The notes below the pieces were generated by a model, which saw nothing but the letters and a program-made list of their open reading frames with translations, was not told the DNA's origin and made no database searches. From Bacillota bacterium (lineage in GTDB: Bacteria > Bacillota > Sulfobacillia > RBS10-35 > JAJYVN01): DNA of 38,457 nt. Positions within the stretch are counted from its first letter, which is position 1, and each line of letters begins with the position of its first letter. Shown here piece after piece: positions 16,363 through 23,772 of the stretch. Both the position numbers and the translations under genes were made by a program. The stretch is from NCBI GenBank assembly GCA_021797775.1, contig JAJZZC010000022.1, positions 1-38,457 on the forward strand, read 5' to 3'.

Positions 16363-16399
16363 CGCCCTTCCGCGGGGCGGGCGCTACCCCACCCGTCCC
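16347..16399 (+). terminator. 21-bp perfect hairpin overlapping the stop codon
   Basis: 16347-16367 pairs perfectly with 16379-16399 around an 11-base loop (16368-16378). The TAG stop at 16360-16362 lies inside the left arm. An exceptionally stable structure; no T-run follows. It would end transcription of the enolase-superfamily gene and shield the downstream promoter. Confidence 0.8.
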
Positions 16400-16592
16400 A
16401 CGAACGGCACGGCCCCCCGGCTGCGCGTCAGCGCGACCGGGGTCGAAGCCGCCCCCGTCGCTGGCGCGCCCGGTGACCCGCCGGGTGCCGCGGGGCGAGC
16501 CCCGGGAGGGCGCCGCGGCTCCCAGGGTCGGCAAGACCGTTTTGCCCGTTGCCCTTTCGTTTGGCCATTGCCTGACAGGGGGGTGCCCCAGG

Positions 16593-16621
16593 TTGACTGC
16601 GTACGCCTGTTCTGGTAGAGT
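16593..16621 (+). promoter_or_regulatory. Promoter of the omega-RNA-like transcript
   Basis: TTGACT (16593-16598), a 17-base spacer, and TAGAGT (16616-16621); five of six and four of six consensus bases. Transcription would begin near 16628, about 30 bases before the first conserved stem of the structured RNA. Confidence 0.55.
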
Positions 16622-16628
16622 GAGGGCG

Positions 16629-16941
16629 GCGACAGGTTCCCGCCAAGTAGATTGACATGCAACCGTTTGGCGGCTGCTCCCACGAGCCCCTGGGAGCGTA
16701 AGACGGTTGGGGCAGAAGACGCTGTTCGGCTGCGGGAGGTTGAAGCAGGTTCCCGCGCTAGCGTAAGGCCTGACGGCGCACCACACGTGGCCCATGCGGG
16801 CCGACCGAATCGTAGCCGAAAGGCTGGCGTAGTCGTGAGCCGAAAGGGCTCACCGGAAACGGTGGGGGCCAACGTCAGGTAAAGCGACGGATGCCCCTGC
16901 GGTCTGATGCTCTGGCGGCTAGTACCGGAAGGTCCTAGCCA
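16629..16941 (+). ncRNA. Structured RNA resembling an IscB omega-RNA (HEARO), without iscB
   Basis: The first stem pairs CAACCGT (16660-16666) with ACGGTTG (16703-16709) and encloses GCTCCCA/TGGGAGC. There follow GGCCC-ATGC-GGGCC, AGCC-GAAA-GGCT (near 16814-16825), GTGAGCC/GGCTCAC with a GAAA-type loop, and CACCG-GAAA-CGGTG. Next comes GGGGCC...GCCCC, enclosing CGTC/GACG and the string GTAAAGCGACGGATGCC, and finally GGCTAG-t-ACC-GGAA-GGT-c-CTAGCC (about 16917-16939). The opening CAACCG stem, the GCGGATGCC-type pseudoknot segment and the many GNRA hairpins are what I remember of HEARO/IscB omega-RNAs. In that model the bases just before 16660 (16643-16659) would be the guide. No HNH/RuvC IscB gene lies in the window. 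Structure directly visible; class assignment moderately sure. Confidence 0.55.
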
Positions 16942-17244
16942 GTGGCGGGGCTGGTTGCTGGCGGCGCGCGAGTGGCACGGGGGCCTGCCCCGAGGGACGC
17001 ACTGCGACCCTCCCTGCCGTGTGGCACGCGGACTCGGTGCAGAGAAGCGGGCCCCGGGCTCCCGGCCGGTCCTGCGGCAGGCGCGGCACGAACGGTGGTT
17101 GTCCGACCTTGTCAGGCAAAACCGGCAATCGCCGACACCACGAATGGCCGATCCCGAGCCGAAAGGGGAGACAGCCTCGGCGGGGGGCCGCGTGGTGTAC
17201 CGGCGGTGAGCCTCTGCCACGCGTCTCCCGCCAGGTGACGGCAG
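16942..17244. other. Leader of the creatininase gene with a possible divergent regulatory element
   Basis: Contains an outer stem CCACG/CGTGG (17138-17142 with 17191-17195) plus GGCC/GGCC (17146-17149 with 17186-17189), enclosing CCGAG-CC-GAAA-GG...CTCGG. Order and core (CCGAAAGGGG...AGCCT...GGG) resemble the elements at 8745 and 28424, but the ribosome-site complement is missing. AGGTGA lies before the ATG at 17245. Confidence 0.4.
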
Positions 17245-18174
17245 ATGGACGAACCCCCGACCCCGCCCACGCCCGGCCAGCGCCCCCCGTCCCCACATGG
17301 CTCCCCGACCGCACCCAGGGGCAAGGTCGAACCCGTTCCTGCGCGTTGCGGCCACCTTGCGGAACTGCGCTGGCCGGAGATTGCCGCTGCGGCGGCGGCC
17401 GGCGCGGTGGTGGTCGTTCCGACCGGCTCCTTGGAGCAGCACGGGCCGCACCTGCCCGTGCGCACCGACACCTCCCTGGTCAGCGCCGTGTGCGAGGGGG
17501 CCGTGTCGGCCGCGCGCCAGGCGCACCGCGCCGACGCGCTGCTGGCGCCGACGCTCTGGCTTGGCGCATCGCACCACCACCTCCCCTTCTTTGCCGCTTC
17601 GATCGATGAGCGCACCTATGTGGAGGTCGTCACCCAGCTTGCCGCCTCCCTGGCCGCGTCCGGCTTTACCCGGCTCTTTTTTGTCAACGGCCACGGGGGC
17701 AACGCGGCGCCGCTGCGACTCGCCGTGAACGAGATCCGCCGCCGCTGCCCCGGTCTGCTGGTCGCGGCCGCGGAGTATTGGGCTCTGGCGGCGGCGGCCA
17801 TCCGCCGCACGCGGGGCACGGGTCCGGGGGGCGCAGCCCACGCCTGCGAGGTCGAGACCTCTTTGATGCTGCACCTGGACCCCGCCAGCGTGGACATGGG
17901 CGCGGCCCGGCCGTCGTGGCCGCAACTCCCCCCCCTGTTTGTGCGGGACCTGATCGATGGTGGGCCCGTGACGCTCGGTGTCGAATGGGACGCCCTCAGT
18001 GCCGACGGCACGATGGGCGATCCGACCCAGGCCAGCGAGGAGAAGGGCGAGGTGTTTCTGCGCGCCGCCGTGGCGGCGACCGCCGAGGCCGTCGCCGCGT
18101 TCGCGCGGCTGGATCCCGGCGCACTGCGCGGGGGCGTGCCGGTGTCCCCGGCGCGGGGGGGTGGGTCGGTGTAA
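17245..18174 (+). CDS. Creatininase-family amidohydrolase
   Basis: 309 residues. After a Pro-rich N-terminal extension of about 30 residues the creatinine amidohydrolase fold begins with AELRWPEIAAAAAAGAV and the metal box PTGSLEQHGPHLPVRTDT (Glu, His and Asp ligands). FFVNGHGGN is the family signature, and HACEVETSLML contains the second metal-binding Glu. The fold also includes MftE and the riboflavin-pathway ArfB; genes annotated this way in sugar-catabolic clusters may act on other cyclic amides or lactones. The ATG at 17245 has AGGTGA at a good distance; starting later would remove only the Pro-rich tail. Metal-dependent cytoplasmic hydrolase; substrate unknown. Confidence 0.9.
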   Translation: MDEPPTPPTPGQRPPSPHGSPTAPRGKVEPVPARCGHLAELRWPEIAAAAAAGAVVVVPTGSLEQHGPHLPVRTDTSLVSAVCEGAVSAARQAHRADALLAPTLWLGASHHHLPFFAASIDERTYVEVVTQLAASLAASGFTRLFFVNGHGGNAAPLRLAVNEIRRRCPGLLVAAAEYWALAAAAIRRTRGTGPGGAAHACEVETSLMLHLDPASVDMGAARPSWPQLPPLFVRDLIDGGPVTLGVEWDALSADGTMGDPTQASEEKGEVFLRAAVAATAEAVAAFARLDPGALRGGVPVSPARGGGSV

Positions 18175-18189
18175 GGCCGGCGTGCCGCT

Positions 18190-18770
18190 CCGGTTCTGGT
18201 GGCCGCGCCTGTCCTCGTCGCCGTGGGGAGCGGCCGCCCGCCGAGGTCTCGATCGCGGTTCGCGGGGGAGTGGGGCAAAGCGCTACGCTGGCTGGCGGAC
18301 AGTGTCTCTCTCGCGGCGGCGGCCTTTGCCGCCTGGGCCCATGTGGGTGCTTGGGGATGGTTCCTCGTCTTGTCCGTGGCGCTGGTCGGTATGGCCGTCG
18401 GCGGCGACTACGCGAAGGAACCTGGGCCCCGGAGCGGCCCCTGGGTGTCCCGTGGCGAAGGCGGGCCTTTGTGGCGCCAGGCACCCGCCCTGCAGCAGCC
18501 CTGGTGGCGGCGGCCCGCGTGGTGGCCGCCATCTTCACGGACGGGCTGACATCGCCAGCGGACTTCGTGCCGGCGTACCGCACGCCCGAGACCATGCGGG
18601 CCTGGCGGGCCACCCTCTGCGGCTAGGGCCGGAGCTGCGACGCCCCATCGTCGCCCAGCGCCTCGCGGAGCACCCGGAGCAGTGCGCCATCGCCAAGCGG
18701 CACATCCCGACCGACTACCAGCGCGACGGGGCGCGCCTACCGCGCGCGGCCGCCCATGAGCACCCCGTGA
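18190..18770 (+). pseudogene. Decayed membrane-protein gene(s)
   Basis: Coding-like pieces lie in successive frames. First, WLADSVSLAAAAFAAWAHVG and WFLVLSVALVGMAVGG (18280-18420) predict two membrane segments. Then, after an apparent frameshift near 18415-18450, comes a stretch with VAAIFTDGLTSPADFVPAYR up to a stop at 18624-18626. Then ELRRPIVAQRLAEHPEQCAI (18632-18691) appears in another frame. No start codon with a ribosome site covers them. This is best read as a remnant of an unrecognised gene, or two, broken by frameshifts. Confidence 0.4.
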
Positions 18771-18916
18771 GACGTGCGTGCGCGGGTACCGAGAGTCCCG
18801 GTGCTGACTGGCGCGCGGGAGTAACCGCTGCGCCACCCTGGTGCATCAGCCCGGCCGGCAGGGAATGGCAATGGTCCGGTGAATGGGTTCGCCTCCATGG
18901 GGGAGGAGGGTGTTCA

Positions 18917-21109
18917 TTGAGCGCGGGCCCAGCATCTCCCCGGGTCCTGGCCGTGGAATCCCCCTTACGCCGCTCGCGCCGGCAGATGCTCGGGGATGCG
19001 GGCATCGCAGCCGCCGCCGTCGTGGCGGGGGCGACCATCGGCAGCGTGCCGGCGGCCACCGCCGCGGCCAACACGGCATACACCACGCTGCAGTTCATGG
19101 TGGGGTTTCCCCTCAACGGTCTCACCGTCGACGTGTTCACCCAAGCCCTGGCTCTGTTTCAGCGGCAGAACCCCAGTTTGCGGGTGAAGTTGGTACAGCC
19201 GTCGGTGATGAACGTCGGCAGCACCGGGGCGACGGCGGAGGCCATCCTGGCGGGCGCGGCGCCAGACGTCTTTGAGTCGTACCGCTTCAACGCGATCGCG
19301 GCCACCGGCTACCTCATGGACCTGACGCCTTTCGTCAAGTCTTCCAACCTCAACCTGGCGGCGTTCCCCTCGTCCCTCGTCCGTTTCTTTACCCGTGGTG
19401 GGCGCATCTACGGGCTGCCGGAGGCCAACGAGTGGACTGCCCTGGCCATCAACCTCACCCTGCTGAACCAGTTGGGCCTGCGGCAGCCCCCGCAGGATTG
19501 GGACGTGGCGGCGGCGCGCCGTCTGTACACGCAGATGGCCCAGCCGAGCTCGAACCCCAGCGAGGCGCGCTACGGCTCGTGGTTCTGGATGTATTACAGC
19601 AACGAGCCCAGCCAGTACTACCTGGCCCCATGGGGGGCGTCCGTGGTTGACCCGAACGACCCCTCGCGGCCGGCCATGAACACTCCCGAGATGATCGCCG
19701 CGGTCACGTACATCTCCGACCTCATCAACTCCGGCGTCTGCGGTTGGAGCACCGGCCTCGGTTGGGGGCACTTCACCCGGCAGAAGGTGGCCGTCGGCAT
19801 CGCCACGGACTTCACGTTGCCCACCATCGCGGAGACGGCGGCGACCGCGGGCTTCGACTTCGACTTCTGGCCGAATCCCGTGGGGCCCAAGGGCGGGGCG
19901 ACGTGGGGCAGTTCCTCCTATTACGCCCTGCCGGCCACGGCCAAGGATCCCGCGGCGGCGTGGGCCCTGCTCGAGTACATCGAGACCAATCCGGCCCTCG
20001 CCCGTGCCATCATGCGGCTGTACCTCTATCCCTCGCCCTTCGTGAACCTGCAGGAAGAGTTCATCGCCGTCATCAAGCAGTACGCGCCGTCCCTGCGTCA
20101 CAAGAATCTGGCCGCCTTCTCCTACTGGAGCGACCACGCCGAGCAGCCCGCGTTCCAGTACGACGAGGTACAGGCCCAAGACCTCGCCAGCCAGTACTTC
20201 GGCAACATCTGGAGCAAGAAGGCGTCGGTCGTCGCCGCGCTGACAGAGGCCCAGGGGCGCCTGGCGGCGCTGGAAAACGCGGGGCGGGTCGCCTCGGCGT
20301 CCACCGCGCGCGTGGCGCAGCAGTTGACCACGCTTGGGCACGCCAGCGGTCCGGTGGCCCTCACGCCCCCGCCTGTGGCCGGCGTCGGTGTCGCGGCGGC
20401 CACGGCACCGGGGCTGGGGAGTTTCCGAGCCAGCAGCAAGACGTGGGATCTGCTGGGTGACGGCGCGGGCGTCGGCGGCACCAGCGACAACGGCGTTTAC
20501 GCCTGCGCGGCGATGCGTAGCAGCGTCGCGGAGTTCACCTGCCGGTTGGTCTGGTTCGGCAACCTGACCTGCCCTAGCCTCAGCCCGCAGGCCATGGCTG
20601 GCCTCATGGCGCGCGCGGACCTCAGCGACGACGCCCCGATGGTCGCGGCGACGGTGACAGGTGGCAACGGCGTGGCCGTCTCCGTCCGCGTCTTAGCGCT
20701 GATGCGCGAGAACCAGGTGCGCAACGGCAGCGGCCTGTTGCCGGCCAGTGCCATCACGTCGGCCGCCGCCCACGGGACGGCGAACGGGTTGTCGCGGCCC
20801 GTCTACCTGAAACTGCGGCGGGAGGGGACCACGTGGACAGCCTTCACCTCGCTGAATGGGCAGCAGTGGCTCCAGGCCGGTCCCCCTATGATCGTGCAGG
20901 CCACCAGCATGTGGATCGGTCTCTTCGCGACGGCCGACAACAGCGCCACCGTCAACAACGTCAACTTCGGCAACAAGGGTTACGTGCGGGCCAGCTTCGA
21001 CCACCTCAGCTTTCAGCCCAGCGCCGTCTATCAGGTGGGGCAGTCCGGCACGCCGCCCGCTGCGGGTGCGATGCCCGCCAACTGGGCGAGCTTTGGGCCG
21101 GGCGCGTAG
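18917..21109 (+). CDS. Tat-type extracellular solute-binding protein fused to a C-terminal beta-sandwich module
   Basis: 730 residues. The TTG at 18917 follows GGGAGGAGGGTG by about five bases. The signal peptide contains SRRQML (residues 20-25) before a hydrophobic Ala/Val stretch ending VPAATAAANT, suggesting Tat export. Residues ~50-470 form a MalE-like family 1 solute-binding protein: ALALFQRQNPSLRVKLV, AEAILAGAAPDVFES, GLPEANEWTALAINLTLL, AAVTYISDLI and DPAAAWALLEYI are typical positions. A linker (470-520) leads to a concanavalin-like beta-sandwich similar to DUF1349/laminin-G-type modules, with PVYLKLRREGTTWTAFTSLN and MWIGLFATADN. No ABC permease genes are adjacent, so it must work with a distant transporter or serve as a surface binding protein for carbohydrates. 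Confidence 0.88.
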   Translation: MSAGPASPRVLAVESPLRRSRRQMLGDAGIAAAAVVAGATIGSVPAATAAANTAYTTLQFMVGFPLNGLTVDVFTQALALFQRQNPSLRVKLVQPSVMNVGSTGATAEAILAGAAPDVFESYRFNAIAATGYLMDLTPFVKSSNLNLAAFPSSLVRFFTRGGRIYGLPEANEWTALAINLTLLNQLGLRQPPQDWDVAAARRLYTQMAQPSSNPSEARYGSWFWMYYSNEPSQYYLAPWGASVVDPNDPSRPAMNTPEMIAAVTYISDLINSGVCGWSTGLGWGHFTRQKVAVGIATDFTLPTIAETAATAGFDFDFWPNPVGPKGGATWGSSSYYALPATAKDPAAAWALLEYIETNPALARAIMRLYLYPSPFVNLQEEFIAVIKQYAPSLRHKNLAAFSYWSDHAEQPAFQYDEVQAQDLASQYFGNIWSKKASVVAALTEAQGRLAALENAGRVASASTARVAQQLTTLGHASGPVALTPPPVAGVGVAAATAPGLGSFRASSKTWDLLGDGAGVGGTSDNGVYACAAMRSSVAEFTCRLVWFGNLTCPSLSPQAMAGLMARADLSDDAPMVAATVTGGNGVAVSVRVLALMRENQVRNGSGLLPASAITSAAAHGTANGLSRPVYLKLRREGTTWTAFTSLNGQQWLQAGPPMIVQATSMWIGLFATADNSATVNNVNFGNKGYVRASFDHLSFQPSAVYQVGQSGTPPAAGAMPANWASFGPGA

Positions 21110-21413
21110 CATCCCGTTCCGCCGCAGCGACACGCGGTGGCGCAGGGCCGCGCGCGGGGTGGGCGCGGCGGCGCGGTCTGCCGGGGTAGGGGGCGAGCGG
21201 TGTGGGGCCTGAGGCCGCGGCGCGGGGCCGCGATGGGCGGCGGGGGCTGTGGGCGCGGCGCGGTCTATAGCGGCAGGGCCGTGGGCAGCAGAGGGTGCGG
21301 GGTGTTAGGCCGTTGGGCGGGGGCGTGGGCTCCGGTGAGCAGCGGTGATGCAGCGAGGGTGGCGGCTGCCCGCTCTGGGGGGGAGGGGCCGCAGGCAGGC
21401 GAACGGGGCTTGG

Positions 21414-21440
21414 GCCCCCGCGCGGCGGCTGCGCGGGGGC
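21414..21440. terminator. 10-bp hairpin between convergent genes
   Basis: GCCCCCGCGC (21414-21423) pairs with GCGCGGGGGC (21431-21440) around a 7-base loop, between the solute-binding-protein gene and the convergent TIM-barrel gene. The rest of 21110-21493 is GC-rich and gene-free. Confidence 0.6.
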
Positions 21441-21493
21441 GCAGTGGCCGGCCGGGGCAGGGCGGCGCGGGTGCCGCCGCCCGGTCGCCGTCC

Positions 21494-22657
21494 TTACCGT
21501 CCCCAGGCCGCGATCGCGCTGCGGATGTCCCGGGCCGTGCTTTCCTGCATGAGCGCGTGGTTGTAGTAGTTGAACCCCGTGCAGCCCGCCTGCGCGCACG
21601 CCCGCAGGGTTTCCGCCATGCGCTCTGGGGAGAGTGGCCGCGGCGCCATGGGGTAGATGCCGCAGACCACGTCAGCCTCGGGGCCGAGGGCGAGGCGCGC
21701 CGCCGCCACGGCTTCTGGTGTGGACGCCGTGACCAGGCCGTCGGCCCACTGGCGCAGGTCGGTGTCCCCGTGGAATGCGCCGAAGCCGATGGGCGTCAGC
21801 CGCGCGCCCGAGACGCCCCGGACGGCGGCACGCAGCCGTGCCCCCAGACCCTGCAGCACCTCGCGGCGGGCCTGGAGGTAGGGCGTGAATTCCGCGTGGG
21901 CGCCGGCGAAGGCGGCGCGGTCGCGCGCCGCGTCGGGTGGGCGCTCGGCCAGCCGCCAGGCCGGCGTGCGCAGGTGTGCCAGGATCTCTGCCCGCACGGC
22001 GTCGGCCAGGCGGTCGGCGTCGACCCCGCGAGCCCCTGCCGCGCCGCGGCAGGCGGGGCAGCAGCAAAGCGCTAGCAGGAAACTGTGGAAGCGGTCCAGG
22101 GGCACGCCGCACATCTCGTGGTGCGCCCCGTGCTCAAAGGCGTCGGGATAGTCGAAGGACTCCAACTCCAGGGCGTAGGGGTCCAGCTGCCCGGCGATGT
22201 CGCTCAGCAACGCCGCCAGGTACACTTGCACCTCCGGCTGGCCCGGGCAGAGGTGATGGGGGAGGGCGTCGCCCAGGGCGTTCTGGATCGCGAGGTCCGG
22301 ATGTGCCAGCGCGAGGTCGGTGTGGTGGCAGCCGATGACCCATGCCTTCAGCCGCATGCCGCGCCGCGCCAGCTCCGCCCGCAGCGCCTCGGGGACCGTG
22401 GGCTCCGTACCCGCCCCCAGCAGGGGGCTCGGCGTGGGCCGCAGGCGGCCGTACCGGCCGCGCGGCGCGAAGTAGGCGTAACTGTGCTCGGAAAGGAAGA
22501 TGCGGCGCCGTGGATCCGCGGGCAGCAGTTGGCGCACGCGGTGGTATGTCGCCGCGTAGCTGACCGCGTTCAGGCCCGCACCTTCCAGGTCGTCCGCGAA
22601 GCCCGTCACGCCCCGGTCGCCGATGGACCAGAGGTGTGCATACAGCGAGTGGATCAT
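21494..22657 (-). CDS. Uncharacterised TIM-barrel protein (glycoside-hydrolase-like)
   Basis: 387 residues from the ATG at 22657 (AAGGCGGTGAG upstream). N-terminal MIHSLYAHLWSIGDRG and AGLNAVSYAATYH resemble the first barrel strands of a family of uncharacterised proteins related to glycoside-hydrolase-like TIM barrels. Other landmarks are MRLKAWVIGCHHTDLALAHP (barrel strand with paired His), NALGDALPHHLCPGQPEVQ, the acidic strand LELESFDYPDAFEHGAHHE, where catalytic acids would be expected, and a Cys cluster ALCCCPACRGAAG that could bind a metal. The C-terminus ends with GFNYYNHALMQE. No signal peptide, so intracellular. Its place beside a sugar-binding protein suggests work on an imported oligosaccharide (inference). 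Confidence 0.75.
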   Translation of the reverse strand: MIHSLYAHLWSIGDRGVTGFADDLEGAGLNAVSYAATYHRVRQLLPADPRRRIFLSEHSYAYFAPRGRYGRLRPTPSPLLGAGTEPTVPEALRAELARRGMRLKAWVIGCHHTDLALAHPDLAIQNALGDALPHHLCPGQPEVQVYLAALLSDIAGQLDPYALELESFDYPDAFEHGAHHEMCGVPLDRFHSFLLALCCCPACRGAAGARGVDADRLADAVRAEILAHLRTPAWRLAERPPDAARDRAAFAGAHAEFTPYLQARREVLQGLGARLRAAVRGVSGARLTPIGFGAFHGDTDLRQWADGLVTASTPEAVAAARLALGPEADVVCGIYPMAPRPLSPERMAETLRACAQAGCTGFNYYNHALMQESTARDIRSAIAAWGR

Positions 22658-23218
22658 GGGCTCACCGCCTTTCCACTGCGGGGCGGGGGCGGCCGGCCAC
22701 GGCGGCGCCGCGCCCCCCAGCGGCGGTGTGGCCCGCGCGCCCCCCTGGGCCCGTTTCCGCTTGGCACCGCGCGCCCACAGCCGAACGCGGCGGTGCGGCC
22801 GCCGCGACCGCCCCACGGCAGGCGTGGTGGCCTACGGCTGCAGGCCCAGCCCACCGTCCGCGGCGGCCGTTGCGGCAGGTCCTGGCGCTCGGCACCGGTT
22901 CCCACCCTTGTCCCGTGATGCCTTCGGGCTCCCTGCAACCCAGGCCACCGGCCCGGTCCGTACCGTCCTAGGTGGCGGGGGAGAAGAGCCCTCTTGCGCT
23001 CGGCCTGGGTCTCTCGCCTTTGTGCCCCAACGCCTTCTTCCTCCGGTGCCGCCCCGCGGCGACACGCGCAGCAGCGCCCTCTGCACGCCCGCTGATGTCC
23101 TGCCCCGCGCCCTGCGGAGGCGGTCTGCGCGCGGGTCCGGCCCCGCCCCGTCTGCCCGGCGGCGGCGGGGCTACCCGCGGCCCGCCACCGCCCGCTTGAG
23201 CGCCTCCGCCGGCGGGCG
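22658..23218. other. Gene-free stretch
   Basis: About 560 bases of very GC-rich DNA upstream of the TIM-barrel gene. No recognisable gene, repeat or RNA. It leads directly into gene fragments. Confidence 0.5.
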
Positions 23219-23412
23219 CCGCGTGCTGCTCGACGTCGGCGTGCGGCTGAACGCGCAATTGGCGGGATCGACGCCGTGGTGGTCACCCACGCCCACGTCG
23301 ACCATATCGGCGCCGTTGGCCGCCGGTGCCTTTCCGACCGCGCCGCTGGTGACCACGCCCGCCACCCTCGCCCTGATGACCGTCATGCTGCAGGACGCCC
23401 TGCGCTCGCGGA
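23219..23412 (+). pseudogene. Metallo-beta-lactamase-fold (beta-CASP-like) fragment, frameshifted
   Basis: The pieces VLLDVGVRLNAQL, DAVVVTHAHVDHIGAVG (H-x-H-x-D-H zinc box, 23274-23324) and, after a frame change, APLVTTPATLALMTVMLQDA correspond to the N-terminus of an RNase J/Ysh1-like metallo-beta-lactamase. Two frame changes (near 23265 and 23325-23340) and an abrupt end at about 23412 show it is dead. The missing ~400 residues are not found nearby. Confidence 0.65.
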
Positions 23413-23427
23413 GAGGCGGAGAGGGAG

Positions 23428-23563
23428 ATCCCGCCCGAGCCACCAACTCCACATCGCCCGGCATGGCGAAGGCGGCGATGCTCACCCCAGGCGCGACCTC
23501 GACCACGGGCAGGTTCCGCCGCACCCCCGCGACGGTGATCGGGTACGTGCCGGGCTCCACCAT
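23428..23563 (-). pseudogene. Purine phosphoribosyltransferase-like N-terminal fragment
   Basis: From the ATG at 23563 (GGGAG upstream), about 45 residues read YPITVAGVRRNLPVVEVAPG and IAAFAMPGDVELVARA, resembling the N-terminus of adenine/xanthine-type phosphoribosyltransferases. Similarity then stops and the frame enters the antisense of the beta-lactamase fragment. The PRPP-binding loop is absent. The fragment is therefore joined tail-first to another gene remnant, a clear recombination junction near 23412-23428. Confidence 0.5.
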
Positions 23564-23772
23564 CGCTCCCGCCCCCCGGCCGCCACCGTATCACGAGGCG
23601 GCGGGTGGTGGTCGCCCGGGTTGTGGGCGGGCCTCCCCAACGCCGACGCTGCGGGCGTCCGGGCGCCAGCGTCACCGCGCGGGGCGCACGAGGTCCCTAC
23701 CCCGTCTGTAGAAGGCGAGCTCCTTCACGCCCTCGGTTGACAAGGTGCGGGCGATGGGCGATGGTAGCGTCG

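Noticed and set aside
16629-16941. RNase P RNA, tmRNA or group II intron
   Set aside because: No GAGGAAAGTCC box, no tmRNA tRNA-like ends and no domain V helix; no reverse transcriptase nearby.
16384-17925. Long minus-strand open frame over the structured RNA and the creatininase gene
   Set aside because: It is antisense to the creatininase gene and the RNA; composition is Arg/Pro/Ser-rich with no family signature.
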